From Corynebacterium sp. TAE3-ERU12 (GTDB lineage Bacteria > Actinomycetota > Actinomycetes > Mycobacteriales > Mycobacteriaceae), in contig NZ_JAHUTM010000001.1 of assembly GCF_019209905.1 (NCBI RefSeq), forward strand, positions 186,001 through 250,000: a DNA stretch of 64,000 bases, read 5' to 3'. The position numbers were made by a program, and so were the translations under genes. Below the pieces are notes generated by a model. The model saw only the letters and a list, made by a program, of their open reading frames with translations. It was not told where the DNA came from and made no database searches. Positions 36,423 through 49,457 of this stretch are shown here, in pieces; within the stretch, counting starts at the first letter, position 1; every line of letters starts with the position of its first letter.

Positions 36423-37946
36423 CTAGGAGCGGTCGGCCAAGGTCGGCCGCACCGGGCGGGCCAACTGCGTGATGTGCTTACGCCCGCGCAGCTCCACGGA
36501 CTTCATGGAGGTCCAGCGGGCCTGCTCGTCCTCATGGGCGCGGCGCACTGTCGCCGCCGTGGCCAGCACCCCACCAGGGGTGTCCTTGGCCAGCTCCACA
36601 AGGCGGGCGGCCTGATTCACCGCGTCCCCAATGACGGTGTACTCGAAACGATCCCGGGCACCGATATGGCCGGCCACCACGTGCCCTGCGGCCACACCAA
36701 TACCGGCCGACAGGGTTAGATTGCGCAGTTCCTGGCGCAGCTCGCGGGCAGCGGTAAGCGCGTGGCCGGCAGCGTCGTCAAGCGGCAGCGGAGCGCCGAA
36801 GACCGCCAAGGCCGCGTCTCCCTGGAACTTATTGATGATGCCGCGGTTGCGGTGCACACAGTCCACCACATGCTCGAAGAAAGCATTGAGCTCGGCGACC
36901 ACTGTCTCCGGGGGATTATTCACCGCGAATTTCGTTGACCCAATAACGTCGACGAACAGCACCGCGACAAGTTTGTCCTCACCGCCGAGCTCTGGGCGTT
37001 CCTCCAGGGCCTTACGTGCCACCTCAGTGCCGACGTACCGGCCGAAGAGGTCCCGCATCCGCTGCCGTTCATGCAGGCCACGCATCATTTCGTTGAAACC
37101 GGCCTGCAGCACACCCATTTCGGAACCGTCATAAATCGGCACCCGAATGCCGGTATCGCCCCGGCGCACCCGGTTGACCGCGTCGGTGAGGTCGCGGATC
37201 GGGTCCACCACGGACATCGACATCAGCAAGGTACCGAATACGCCAGAAATAATTGTCAGCAGCGCCAGGGCACTAATTGCCGGGATGAGGTCCGAGCTGT
37301 CCGAGGTGAAAAAGCCGCGTTTTTGGGCGAATAGCACCAGCACGATGCCGATCGTCGGCAAGCCAGATGTCAGCAGCCAGGTCAGGATGAGGCGTTGGGA
37401 AACCGGTGGTTCCAGTGAGGACTCCGGCATATGCCGGTTGAGTGCCTCGGTGGCCACTGGGCGCACCAGACGCTCACAGATGAAGTACGTCATCACCGCA
37501 ACTGTGGCGCCACCGAACATGGCGGTAATCACCACCACTGCCCCCAAACGCGGGTCCACCCGGTAGGCGACCACACCGAAAACGACCTCGCCGAGAATCC
37601 AGATCACCCCGCCCAGCAGGGCTTGGAAGACCGGGATGCGCAGCACCAGGATGCGTACTCGTTTCGGGTCTGCGGTATCGCGGTGGCGTTGCCAGGCCAG
37701 CAGCGGGCGGAAAAGCACATAGGTGGTGGCAATACCGACGATTGCTGCGACGGCGACATATATCGCCAGGCCGATGACCATACTGGCGGGAAGTTCGGAA
37801 AAACCGGTGAGCCTTTCCAGCGGCAGCAGGGTGAGGAAAATACCGACGCCGATGCCGCCGATCAGGTTGCACATGCACACGCCAGCGGCATATGCCGGCC
37901 AGGGGGTGCCAGCAAGCCACCGAAGATTCCGCCACATCGCGCGCAT
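36423..37946 (-). CDS. cyaB: Membrane-bound class III adenylate cyclase
   Basis: A 507-residue cyclase with six N-terminal helices (about residues 10-275), a HAMP linker (DAVNRVRRGDTGIRVPIYDGSEMGVLQAGF) and a class III cyclase catalytic domain. In the catalytic domain VAVLFVDVIGSTKFA carries the first metal-binding Asp, and GIINKFQGDAALAVFGAP the second. It synthesises cAMP, the ligand of GlxR. It matches C. glutamicum CyaB and Rv3645 in position and architecture. TAAAGT followed by seven bases precedes the ATG at 37946, indicating a leaderless start; a longer frame to 38180 would overlap the divergent holB gene and is rejected. It converges with topA. Confidence 0.95.
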   Translation of the reverse strand: MRAMWRNLRWLAGTPWPAYAAGVCMCNLIGGIGVGIFLTLLPLERLTGFSELPASMVIGLAIYVAVAAIVGIATTYVLFRPLLAWQRHRDTADPKRVRILVLRIPVFQALLGGVIWILGEVVFGVVAYRVDPRLGAVVVITAMFGGATVAVMTYFICERLVRPVATEALNRHMPESSLEPPVSQRLILTWLLTSGLPTIGIVLVLFAQKRGFFTSDSSDLIPAISALALLTIISGVFGTLLMSMSVVDPIRDLTDAVNRVRRGDTGIRVPIYDGSEMGVLQAGFNEMMRGLHERQRMRDLFGRYVGTEVARKALEERPELGGEDKLVAVLFVDVIGSTKFAVNNPPETVVAELNAFFEHVVDCVHRNRGIINKFQGDAALAVFGAPLPLDDAAGHALTAARELRQELRNLTLSAGIGVAAGHVVAGHIGARDRFEYTVIGDAVNQAARLVELAKDTPGGVLATAATVRRAHEDEQARWTSMKSVELRGRKHITQLARPVRPTLADRS

Positions 37947-38015
37947 ACCCACTACTTTAACTGGACTACGGACATGCCGAGGCCGTTGTCGCAACCGAAC
38001 GCTACGCTTGGCGGC

Positions 38016-39275
38016 ATGGATTTCCGGTCTGCCTTGGAGCGCATCCCCACCGCCGGTGGTGCACGCGATGTGCTTACCGACGCTGTCCTCGCCGCCCGGG
38101 TGCGCGCTGGGGACGGCACTGGCATTACCGATGCAGAACACGCCCGCCTCGATAATTCTGGGGATTCCGCCCTCGCCCACGCCTGGTTATTCACCGGCCC
38201 GCCGGGTTCTGGGCGCACTATTGCTGCGGAGAATTTCGCCGCCGCCTTGTTGTGTCGTGGCGCCGCCGACGCGGAGCGCACACTGGCTACGGTGCGCAGC
38301 AGGAGTCACCCCGAGTTCCGGTGGGTGATGTCTACGGGCGCGACGATTCTTACCGCCACCGTGCGTGATGATCTTGTGCCGTGGTTATATCGGCGCCCCA
38401 CCACCGCTGATTGGCGGGTGGCTGTGATTGAGGAGGCCGACCGCCTGGAGGAGGAAGCCGCCCAGTCTTTGCTGAAGGTGGTGGAGGAACCCCCGCAGCG
38501 CACCATTGTGATTTTCTGCGCGCCGACCGATAGTGCCCGCGATTTCGCGGTGACCTTGCGTTCGCGCTGCCGCCACCTCTATATCCCGGCCTCGACGACC
38601 AGTGAGGTCGCCTCTTTGCTTACCGACGACCCCGTCGTGCAGCAGGTCCAACCCACCGATGAGCAACTCATTTGGGCCGCGCGGGTGTCGAATTGTCATG
38701 TGGGCCGGGCGCGCGGTTTGGTGATTGATGACACCACCCGGCAGTGGCGGGCCCGGGCGCTGGATCTGGTGGAAAATGTGTACTCCCCAGCGCGGGTGTA
38801 TCTCGATGCCGCCGAGTTGGCTAAGGGCGCGGCCCAGCGCGCTACTGAAGTGCTCAAGCCGGTTGAGGAAGGGGAGAAGGATCGGCTGCTGAATTCTTTG
38901 GGGGTAGGTGCCCAGGGCAAGGGCGTGCGTTCTGCTATTCCTGGGCACGCGGCGCAGGTGAAAGCGCTGGAGAAGGATAATAAACGCCGCCGCAGGCGCG
39001 TTGAGCTGGACCTTATCGACCAGGCCATGATCGACATGCTCACCCTGTATCGGGATGCGCTGATGGTGTCGATGGGTGGGGCCACCGAGATCATCAATAT
39101 CGATCGGGAGCACACCATCCATGAGCTCGCCCGGCGCTTATCCAGCGAGGACCTGGTGCGGTGTACGGATTGTATTGCTGCGGCCCGCCAGCGGTTAACT
39201 TTCGCCCGGCCTGAGGTTGTGCTGACGGGCTTGATTGGTGATCTGCAGCAGGTATGCCGAATTGGTGTGCAATAA
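38016..39275 (+). CDS. holB: DNA polymerase III subunit delta prime
   Basis: A 419-residue clamp-loader subunit. It has AAA+ features: LFTGPPGSGRTIAAENFA as Walker A and VIEEADRLEEEAAQSLLKVVEEPP as the sensor/Walker B region. SRCRHLYIPASTTSEVASLL corresponds to the SRC motif. The C-terminal collar domain follows from about residue 215. It helps load the beta clamp during replication. TACGCT at 38003-38008 with seven bases before the ATG indicates a leaderless start, sharing the short divergent region with cyaB. It is followed by tRNA-Thr. Confidence 0.94.
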   Translation: MDFRSALERIPTAGGARDVLTDAVLAARVRAGDGTGITDAEHARLDNSGDSALAHAWLFTGPPGSGRTIAAENFAAALLCRGAADAERTLATVRSRSHPEFRWVMSTGATILTATVRDDLVPWLYRRPTTADWRVAVIEEADRLEEEAAQSLLKVVEEPPQRTIVIFCAPTDSARDFAVTLRSRCRHLYIPASTTSEVASLLTDDPVVQQVQPTDEQLIWAARVSNCHVGRARGLVIDDTTRQWRARALDLVENVYSPARVYLDAAELAKGAAQRATEVLKPVEEGEKDRLLNSLGVGAQGKGVRSAIPGHAAQVKALEKDNKRRRRRVELDLIDQAMIDMLTLYRDALMVSMGGATEIINIDREHTIHELARRLSSEDLVRCTDCIAAARQRLTFARPEVVLTGLIGDLQQVCRIGVQ

Positions 39276-39320
39276 ATCCGTGCACTAACATACGTCGGGT
39301 GTTCGCTTGCGCGGGCACAT

Positions 39321-39393
39321 GCCGCCTTAGCTCAGTCGGTAGAGCGCTTCACTCGTAATGAAAAGGTCGCGAGTTCGATTCTCGCAGGCGGCT
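39321..39393 (+). tRNA. tRNA-Thr, anticodon CGT
   Basis: The acceptor GCCGCCT pairs with AGGCGGC, with discriminator T. The anticodon arm has loop CTCGTAA, so the anticodon is CGT for threonine codon ACG. The T-arm contains GTTCGATTC. The CCA end is not encoded. Length is 73 bases. Confidence 0.96.
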
Positions 39394-39400
39394 CGTAAAA

Positions 39401-39438
39401 ACAGCCCCCGCCCGGTCAGCAGATTGGGCGGGGGCTGT
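39401..39438 (+). terminator. Terminator downstream of tRNA-Thr
   Basis: A perfect 13-bp stem, ACAGCCCCCGCCC (39401-39413) with GGGCGGGGGCTGT (39426-39438), starting eight bases after the tRNA. The T-tract is short (CTGTCTGC), while AAAA precedes the stem. Confidence 0.75.
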
Positions 39439-39487
39439 CTGCGGATTAGCCGCCGATCATGTCCACCCCGGTCGTATGATGTGCCGC

Positions 39488-42639
<3,152 letters not shown>

Positions 42640-42647
<8 letters not shown>

Positions 42648-43026
42648 GCTCGCCATTGTGCACGACCGGCTCATCCCCAGAAGTATCCGGCGGCACCGCA
42701 TTGGATAATGCCACCGCGCGGGCCAGCCGGGCGTAGCGCAGTTCCAATTCGCGGAACCGGATATACGCACTGACCGTGACGAACACAAAAGCCATCGTCA
42801 CCAGGTACAGCAGCAGGTCAGTGCCGCGGGCAACCCCCACCCAATTGGCCACCACCGTCAGGTCATCGGGGCGCAGCACCGCCCACACACAGGCGGCCAC
42901 AAACACCACAAAACCAATTTTCACACCAGCCTTCGCGCGGGCTTTCCGTCGGTTCGCGACGAAGTAGAGCATCACGCCCAGCATCGCGAGCAGCAGCAGG
43001 GACTGGATCAACATCTGAGAACTCAT
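42640..43026 (-). CDS. DUF2304 membrane protein
   Basis: A 128-residue protein with three helices (about 5-25, 35-52 and 68-88) followed by a helical cytoplasmic tail (FRELELRYARLARAVALSN). DUF2304 proteins are regularly encoded next to GT2 glycosyltransferases, as here and at Rv3632-Rv3631, and may act as partners in polyprenyl-linked sugar transfer (inference). It overlaps the glycosyltransferase stop by four bases. Confidence 0.88.
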
Positions 43027-43730
43027 CGCAGCCTCTTCGACACAAAACCATCGGCCAGAATATTGACGCCATTAATCAACGACTGGCCCTTCGCCATCGA
43101 ATACTCGGTGTACAAAATATCTACCGGCTGTTCGGCCACCCGCCACTGATTCTGGCTCATCAGGTCCACGAACTCGCTGGCATGGCTCATCCCGTTCATC
43201 CGCAGGTTCAGCTCTTGGGCTACCCGACGGTTAAACGCGCGCAGGCCATTATGGGCGTCGGTAAGCCCCAGCCGCCGCGTGCTCGGCGAGAGCACCACCA
43301 CCGTGCGCAGCACCAGCCGCTTCAGCCACGGCACCTCGCCGGCGTCCTGGCCGTGAGCAAAGCGCGTGCCGACGACAATATCGGCCTCATCGGCGCGTAA
43401 CCGTTCCACCATGGCGGCCATATCCTTGGTCTGATGCTGGCCATCGGCGTCGAAAGTGCCGAAAAACTTTGCCCCCGGCTGCGCCCGGGCGTACTCCACC
43501 CCGGTTTGCAGCGCCGCGCCCTGACCAAGATTGACTGGGTGCCGCACCAAATGCGCACCGGCAGCATGAATCTCAGCGGCGGAATTATCGGAGGAGCCGT
43601 CATCGACGGCGACGATATTCGGGAATGTCCGCAGCGCATCGCTGAGCACTTCCCGAATGACCTGGCCTTCATTGAAACAGGGCACGATCAGCCAAGTATC
43701 GGCGAAACTACCCAAATCGGACTGATGCAT
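43023..43730 (-). CDS. Family 2 glycosyltransferase, polyprenyl-phosphate sugar transferase type
   Basis: A 235-residue GT2 enzyme with the GT-A fold. LIVPCFNEGQVIREVL and AVDDGSSDNSAAEI bind the nucleotide; the metal-binding motif is TFDADGQHQTKDM. The layout is like dolichol/polyprenyl phosphate mannose or glucose synthases without the C-terminal membrane domain, which the partner DUF2304 protein may supply. GAGGGG precedes the ATG at 43730 by six bases. In-frame sequence up to 43886 would overlap the next gene and is not used. Confidence 0.9.
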   Translation of the reverse strand: MHQSDLGSFADTWLIVPCFNEGQVIREVLSDALRTFPNIVAVDDGSSDNSAAEIHAAGAHLVRHPVNLGQGAALQTGVEYARAQPGAKFFGTFDADGQHQTKDMAAMVERLRADEADIVVGTRFAHGQDAGEVPWLKRLVLRTVVVLSPSTRRLGLTDAHNGLRAFNRRVAQELNLRMNGMSHASEFVDLMSQNQWRVAEQPVDILYTEYSMAKGQSLINGVNILADGFVSKRLR

Positions 43731-43761
43731 AGTGCCCCTCACTCTAGACAGTGTCCGGCAT

Positions 43762-44607
43762 TTATCTGCGGTGAAACAACACCCGATTTGCCCTGCGCAA
43801 CAGTTGTGTCGGCAATAGGCGGTACGCGGTACGCACAATAAGGTTCCCCAACGCCCGGGGGCGGGAGACCACACCACAGTCCACAAGCGTGGCCTGCATC
43901 CGCCGCTCAGCGGTCAACATGCCCCGGCTGCTGCGCCGCCGCAGCATCGCATCACCGCCACGGAATAAAGTCAGCGGCTGCTCCATATTCACAAACCGCG
44001 CACCGGTGGCCAGCAGCCGCGCGTAGAGGTCATAATCCTCCATCATCGGACGATCCCGGTAGCCCCCAGCAGTGCGCACAGCAGCGGTGCGCAGCAGTAC
44101 CGACGGGTTATTCACCGGGGAATTCATTCGGGCGTAGCGGGCGATTTCGTCGTGGGTGGGCGGCATCCGACGAATACCAATAATGGCCTCATGCGGGGCC
44201 GCACCAGCGCTGAGCGCAGCATCATCGAACTCCGCCAAGGCCGTGCCGACGACATCCACCCCACCCAGCATCGCCACATTGAGCTGGCGCTCCAGGCGCT
44301 CCGGCAGCGCAATATCGTCCGAATCCAACCGGGCAACCCACTGTGTCGTCACCAGCTCCAAGCCCGCCTGACTAGCCGGGCCAGAACCAATATTGTGCGC
44401 TAAAGGCACTACCCGCAGACTGTCGTGGGCGGCGGCTTCGGTGGCGACAACGTCGGCAAGCGCATCCGGAATCGGGCCGTCGATCACCAACACCACCGGC
44501 ACCTCACCAATGGTCTGGTCCCAGATGCTGTGCAGCGCAGCCCGAAGATGCGCCGGGGCAATCTTGGCGTACACCGTCATCAACACGGTCACATCGTTGG
44601 TGCTCAT
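43762..44607 (-). CDS. Family 2 glycosyltransferase
   Basis: A 281-residue GT2 enzyme. VLMTVYAKIAPAHLRAAL is the N-terminal strand-loop, ARLDSDDIALPERLERQL holds the DxD-type metal site, and MMEDYDLYARLLATGARF the acceptor-side ED motif. It is expected to transfer a sugar to a cell-envelope lipid or polysaccharide. TAGCCT (44620-44615) lies seven bases before the ATG, at the end of the flippase gene, so an internal leaderless promoter is possible. Confidence 0.88.
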   Translation of the reverse strand: MSTNDVTVLMTVYAKIAPAHLRAALHSIWDQTIGEVPVVLVIDGPIPDALADVVATEAAAHDSLRVVPLAHNIGSGPASQAGLELVTTQWVARLDSDDIALPERLERQLNVAMLGGVDVVGTALAEFDDAALSAGAAPHEAIIGIRRMPPTHDEIARYARMNSPVNNPSVLLRTAAVRTAGGYRDRPMMEDYDLYARLLATGARFVNMEQPLTLFRGGDAMLRRRSSRGMLTAERRMQATLVDCGVVSRPRALGNLIVRTAYRLLPTQLLRRANRVLFHRR

Positions 44608-44612
44608 GGCGC

Positions 44613-45932
44613 TCAGGCTACGGCAGTGGTGTCCCGACGGAGGATCACCAGGTGCGAAACCGCACTAGCCAGCGGACCAATGATGAGTGCCGCCGCAGTA
44701 CGCCACAACAACGCCCCCGGGGCGAAAAGCAGCGCCGCAGCGATAGCGGTCGCCGCGATCCAACCCACCAGATACGCACGATGATGATTTGTTGCCAGCA
44801 TCACTGAGCCGGTGACCATCAATACTGCCGTGGTGGTCGCACCGATGGTGAGGGCGAACAGGCCGACACCAGGAATCATGTAGTCACCAGGCAAAATCTG
44901 CAGAATCCACGGGCCCACCGGCCACGCCACACACGCACCGAACACACCAAAACCAACCAACAGGCCCAGTGGGCGCAACAGGCTCGCGAAAGGCTGGGAA
45001 GTGGACTGAACAAAATGCACGATGATGGCGTTCTGGAATTTCTCCAACGGCATCAGCAACGGGGCGCGGGTGAGACTCACCGCATAGGCAATACCAGCAG
45101 CAGTGACAGCCGCGACCGGCACAGTGTGCTCCGACAGCGGGCCCGCACCGGACGCACCATAATCATCAGCCAACTTCACCAGTGTGGGGAAACCCGTCAC
45201 CAGCAACGCCGACGCCCCCGAGGCGCCCATCGCAGTGACCATCAGGACAACGAAACGCCGGGCCGGCACATCGGCGCGACCACGCACAGCCCGCCGGGCC
45301 GCTGGGCTGGCCAGCACGAGCGGCACCCAACTCGCGGCACCGACCACGGTGATCAACAAAAAAGCCACCAGGCCCCAACCGAAAACGAACGCCAATGCTG
45401 CCGGCACCACCCGGACCAGGATGTCGATCACAATAAGCGCTGCATAATGGCCCCACAGGCCAGCACCAGCCAGGAGTCCCGACACCGCAGCCTGCATGGC
45501 ATAGGAGGACAGCCCCGCCGCCAATAACACCACTGCCCAGCCGACGTGGTCAGCAACAATCAGGTGCATCCACAATGGGCCAGTAAGCACGAAAATCGCG
45601 AAAGTGCAGGCGGCGACACCAGCGGCAATAACAATCGGGCGGGCACCGGTATGCGGGGCGTCCGCGTCGCCGCTAGCGTCGGCAGGCCCGTCGAGGAACT
45701 CCTCGGCCAGCGGCGCCGTCGTCGGAATAGCAGCCACCGCCGCCCGTTCTGAGCCCACCGCGCGAGTGGTCTCCTGCATCAGCCCACCAAGCACACCAGT
45801 GAGCGCAAAAAACAACCCCCAATACGCCGTGAACTCCAGGTTCATCCGGGTGCCGAGCGTCCACGCGGACAAAAACAGCACCGCGAAACTGCCAATCGCG
45901 GCAATTATCGTCGCTACCGTCAGCCACCGCAT
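44613..45932 (-). CDS. Polysaccharide flippase-like membrane protein (Rv3630 type)
   Basis: A 439-residue protein with about 12-14 helices in the MOP/Wzx exporter pattern (GLFFALTGVLGGLMQETTRAVG near the N-terminus). It probably translocates a lipid-linked saccharide made by the adjacent glycosyltransferases. A linker rich in Asp/Pro (EEFLDGPADASGDADAPHTG) sits between helices 2 and 3. Its start overlaps the M1 peptidase stop by one base. Confidence 0.82.
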   Translation of the reverse strand: MRWLTVATIIAAIGSFAVLFLSAWTLGTRMNLEFTAYWGLFFALTGVLGGLMQETTRAVGSERAAVAAIPTTAPLAEEFLDGPADASGDADAPHTGARPIVIAAGVAACTFAIFVLTGPLWMHLIVADHVGWAVVLLAAGLSSYAMQAAVSGLLAGAGLWGHYAALIVIDILVRVVPAALAFVFGWGLVAFLLITVVGAASWVPLVLASPAARRAVRGRADVPARRFVVLMVTAMGASGASALLVTGFPTLVKLADDYGASGAGPLSEHTVPVAAVTAAGIAYAVSLTRAPLLMPLEKFQNAIIVHFVQSTSQPFASLLRPLGLLVGFGVFGACVAWPVGPWILQILPGDYMIPGVGLFALTIGATTTAVLMVTGSVMLATNHHRAYLVGWIAATAIAAALLFAPGALLWRTAAALIIGPLASAVSHLVILRRDTTAVA

Positions 45933-47287
45933 CAGCGCGCCCCCGTCGGAAAGCCCGGCAAGGCAGTGTGCGCCAGCCAGGAATCAAAGAGCTCATCCAG
46001 CGTGCCGACGGACACGCCGTGCTCCCGGCACGTCGCCGTAACCAGGGTGCGGAAATCCACCGCGTCCACCACAGAATGCCGATTCTGGGTGGTCCACTGT
46101 GTCACGACCTCGCAGAACAACTCGTCGGAAAGCAATAACCGCAACGCATGCACAAACAGGGCCCCGCGCTTATACAACCGGTCATCGAACATCAACTGCG
46201 GGCCAGGGTCACCAATGAGGATGTCCTGCGGCAACTCCGCGAGGCGGCGGTAATGCTCGCGGGCTAACTCGTCGGCACTGCACTGGCCATCATGCTCAGC
46301 CCACAACCACTCCGAATAACAAGCGAACCCCTCATTGAGCCAAATATCGCGCCACTGGGCCAGCCCGACGCTGTTACCGAACCACTGGTGCGACAACTCA
46401 TGGGCAATAAGACGACGCCACGTGTGCTCACCAGTGGCATGGTTGGTGCCGAAACTCGACATGGCCTGGGCCTCAAGGGGAATCTCCAACTCGTCGCCGA
46501 CCACAATGACCTGGTAGTCGGCAAACGGGTAGGCGCCGAAAGTCTCAGCGAAAAAGTCCAGCATGCGGCCCTGATCGGCGAAATCAACCCGGGCGCGATC
46601 CAGCACCTCCGGCACACACCACACCGTCACCGGGGCAGACGCACAGGGCACCGTAAAAGACGTGAACTCGCCGATATGGATAGTCACCAAGTAGCTGGCG
46701 ATGGGTTCATTGCTGGTAAACCGCCACTTCTTCCGCGAACCACCGGCGCGCTGCGGCCGATGGGGGCGACCAGTGGCCACCACCGTGTACGGGGCATCGC
46801 AGGTGATCGAAATGTCGTAATGCGCCTTGACCTCGGGGTCATCATCACACGGGAACCAGGAAGCCGCCCCCGTCGGCTGGGAGGCGACCAACGCACCATT
46901 GGTCAGCTCCTCCCACCCCAGCTCGCCCCACGGTGAATCCACCGGAGCGGGATTACCGGCGTAGCGCACCGTCAAGGTCAACGTCTCACCGGTCGTTAAC
47001 TCGCGGTCAAAAATGACCCGCAATTTACGCCCAGACTGCTTAAACGACTTCACCGACACCGCAGCGCCGCGGGCGTCGGCACGTGCAGACACCGCACTCA
47101 CACCAAGCACATCAGCGAAATCCAGGGTGATCCGATCCAACTCCGTGGAGAACTCGATATGCAGCTCGGCGGTGGCCCGCAGACGATTTGGCCCCACCCG
47201 GTAGTCCAGGTCCAGGACGTACTGGTCAACCCGGAACCCCAGGTTGAAAGGGATCCCGGTGTACGGGTTCGTGGAGGCGTTCATCAC
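45932..47287 (-). CDS. M1-family zinc metallopeptidase
   Basis: A protein of about 451 residues, half the length of classical aminopeptidase N: an N-terminal beta domain and a thermolysin-like catalytic domain. The zinc motif is HELSHQWFG with the third ligand in NEGFACYSEWLW about 20 residues on. LEAQAMSSFG replaces the usual GAMEN exopeptidase motif. The large C-terminal helical domain of aminopeptidase N is absent, as in other short actinobacterial M1 enzymes. TAGGGT (47300-47295) lies seven bases before a GTG at 47287; an ATG directly after it at 47284 is the alternative start. Confidence 0.9.
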   Translation of the reverse strand: MMNASTNPYTGIPFNLGFRVDQYVLDLDYRVGPNRLRATAELHIEFSTELDRITLDFADVLGVSAVSARADARGAAVSVKSFKQSGRKLRVIFDRELTTGETLTLTVRYAGNPAPVDSPWGELGWEELTNGALVASQPTGAASWFPCDDDPEVKAHYDISITCDAPYTVVATGRPHRPQRAGGSRKKWRFTSNEPIASYLVTIHIGEFTSFTVPCASAPVTVWCVPEVLDRARVDFADQGRMLDFFAETFGAYPFADYQVIVVGDELEIPLEAQAMSSFGTNHATGEHTWRRLIAHELSHQWFGNSVGLAQWRDIWLNEGFACYSEWLWAEHDGQCSADELAREHYRRLAELPQDILIGDPGPQLMFDDRLYKRGALFVHALRLLLSDELFCEVVTQWTTQNRHSVVDAVDFRTLVTATCREHGVSVGTLDELFDSWLAHTALPGFPTGAR

Positions 47288-47297
47288 CTCAGCCACC

Positions 47298-49370
47298 CTA
47301 GCCGGTCGCAGGCCCCGCTTGACCAATACGCTGCCACAGCCAGGAATAGATCAACGCCTCAGCAAAAGCAGCCTGCCTATTATCCGCCGCCCCACCGTGG
47401 CCGCCCTCAATATTCTCCCAATAATCAACATCCTGACCAGCCTCAGCCAGCAAATACGCCAACGACCGGGCATGGGCAGGATGCACCCGGTCATCGCGGG
47501 TTGATGTTGTCACCAACACCGGCGGGTACTGCCGATCCGTCGCCCGAGCCACCCGCTGCACCGGCGAATACTCCGCAATAGCCGCCCGCTGCTCCGGGAT
47601 ATCCGGGTTGCCGTACTCCGCCATCCACGACGCCCCCGCCGACAATCGGTGATACCGCATCATGTCCGCCAACGGCACCTGGCACACCACCGCGCCCACC
47701 AACTCCGGATAACTGGTCAGGCACACCGCGGTCAGCAGCCCACCATTGGACCCACCGCGTACCGCCAACTGCTCGGCGGTGGTGTAGCCGCGCTCGACTA
47801 AGTCCCGCAGCACCGCCTGGTGGTCCTCATAAACTTTCCGACGATTCAGCTGCACTGCCTGCGAATGCCACCCAGGCCCGAACTCACCGCCACCACGCAG
47901 ATTCGCCTGCACCGACAACCCACCACCGGCCAGCCACGCCACACCCGTCACCGGGGCATAACCAGGCACCAGGGAGACCTCAAAACCACCATAGGCATGC
48001 ACCAACGTCGGCTTCGGCGCCCCGTCGAGCACACCCGTGACCCGGTACGGAATACGAGTGCCATCCGCAGACACCGCCCAATGCTGCTGCGTGGTCATCC
48101 CGGACGAATCGAAGCGCCCCGGGGCCTGACGCAGCACCGTCAGGGCCGTACCGGAATCCGGGTCGGCGCCAGCGTCGGCAAGCTCAGCCCGAAGCAATGT
48201 CGGCGGTTTCAACGCCGACGCCGCATGCAGCCACAACTCATTCGAATGCTCCGAATCAGTGCCAATGACCTGCACCGTCGCCTGCTCCGGCACCCCCGGC
48301 AACTCCACCGGCTGCCACGAACCCACCCGACGCAGCTCAAGCTCAGTGGCCACATCACGCAGCACCGTCAGCACCAGATAATCCCGCGTCCACGCCACCG
48401 ACTGCAGCGACGTATGCGCATCCGGAGTAAACAGCACCTCCACATCGCGGCCGCCTGCCAACCAGTCATCAAGCTTGCCGACGCCCATGCCGCCAGCGGG
48501 AATACCAGCGAAATCGGTACGTGGCAGCAACACCACATACTCGCGGTGCACCGAGACCCGACAATCCTCCGGGACCTCAATAATCTGCAGACCATCATCA
48601 GTGCCCACAAAACGACGCGACAGATAAAAATCCTTCGCCCGCTCCACAAACAACCGACGGAACCCCTCCGTCGTATCGAACCACCCAGCAACCGCCACAT
48701 CATCCTCGTGGCCAGCGAAAACCACCTCAGACTGCGCCACATCCGTACCGCGGCGCCAACGACGCACCTGACGCGGGTAGCCCGAACTCGTCAGCGAACC
48801 GGCGCCACAATCCGTGCCAACCAGCACCTCATCACGATCAATCCAACTCAACTCCGACTTCGCCTCAGGCAACGTGAACGGCTGCTCAGTGACAAAAGCA
48901 CAGCTAGTGAGATCAAACTCGCGGACCACCGTGGCATCAGCACCGCCGCGAGAAAGCCGAATCAACGCGCGGTCAAAGCTCGGCCGGAGCACCTGGGCGC
49001 CCTTCCACACCCAGTTCTCGCCTTCTGCGTCGGCAAGCGCATCGACATCGAGAACCGTCTCCCACTGAGTGTGCTGCGGGTCCTCCGCCCCGGCGGTGAA
49101 GGAATCTAACGTGGTGCGGCGCCACAGGCCGCGGGGATGCTCAGCATCGACCCAGTAGTTATAGAGGTACTCGCCGCGACGAACCGGCATGGCAATACGA
49201 TCCGTGGCGTCGAGGGCGTTTTGGATTCTGGCCTGCAACTGCGTGCGGGCAGCCGAGTCCCATTTCTGCGACGTCTCATCTGACCAGCCAGCCGCCCACT
49301 GCAGGGCGCGCTCCCCAGTGATGTCATCGAGCCACTCAGGCACAGCCGCAGGATCCAAGAAATCAGTCAT
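47298..49370 (-). CDS. Prolyl oligopeptidase-family serine peptidase (S9)
   Basis: A 690-residue peptidase with a seven-bladed propeller (about residues 70-410) and a C-terminal alpha/beta hydrolase domain. The nucleophile is in VRGGSNGGLLTAV at about residue 540, the acid in STRDDRVHPAHA, and the histidine in IEGGHGGAADN. The N-terminus WLDDITGERALQWAAGWSDET is characteristic. It should cleave short proline-containing peptides in the cytoplasm, as no signal peptide is present. TAGCCT (49383-49378) with seven bases before the ATG indicates a leaderless start. Confidence 0.93.
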   Translation of the reverse strand: MTDFLDPAAVPEWLDDITGERALQWAAGWSDETSQKWDSAARTQLQARIQNALDATDRIAMPVRRGEYLYNYWVDAEHPRGLWRRTTLDSFTAGAEDPQHTQWETVLDVDALADAEGENWVWKGAQVLRPSFDRALIRLSRGGADATVVREFDLTSCAFVTEQPFTLPEAKSELSWIDRDEVLVGTDCGAGSLTSSGYPRQVRRWRRGTDVAQSEVVFAGHEDDVAVAGWFDTTEGFRRLFVERAKDFYLSRRFVGTDDGLQIIEVPEDCRVSVHREYVVLLPRTDFAGIPAGGMGVGKLDDWLAGGRDVEVLFTPDAHTSLQSVAWTRDYLVLTVLRDVATELELRRVGSWQPVELPGVPEQATVQVIGTDSEHSNELWLHAASALKPPTLLRAELADAGADPDSGTALTVLRQAPGRFDSSGMTTQQHWAVSADGTRIPYRVTGVLDGAPKPTLVHAYGGFEVSLVPGYAPVTGVAWLAGGGLSVQANLRGGGEFGPGWHSQAVQLNRRKVYEDHQAVLRDLVERGYTTAEQLAVRGGSNGGLLTAVCLTSYPELVGAVVCQVPLADMMRYHRLSAGASWMAEYGNPDIPEQRAAIAEYSPVQRVARATDRQYPPVLVTTSTRDDRVHPAHARSLAYLLAEAGQDVDYWENIEGGHGGAADNRQAAFAEALIYSWLWQRIGQAGPATG

Positions 49371-49392
49371 GCAGCCCAGGCTACAAATAACC

Positions 49393-49429
49393 GCGGCCCG
49401 CCGGTTGCGTTATACAACAGGCGGGCCGC
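49393..49429 (-). terminator. Terminator downstream of the mycolyltransferase gene
   Basis: A perfect 10-bp stem, GCGGCCCGCC (49393-49402) with GGCGGGCCGC (49420-49429), placed after the stop at 49458 and followed on the minus strand by GGTTATTTG. It overlaps the promoter area of the S9 peptidase gene downstream. Confidence 0.75.
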
Positions 49430-49457
49430 AGGGCAGCTGTGGCTGCGGGCTATGCGG

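Noticed and set aside
37431..38015. An N-terminal extension of holB by about 195 codons
   Set aside because: It would lie antisense inside cyaB. The family begins near MDFRSALERI, and a TACGCT box seven bases before 38016 supports that start.
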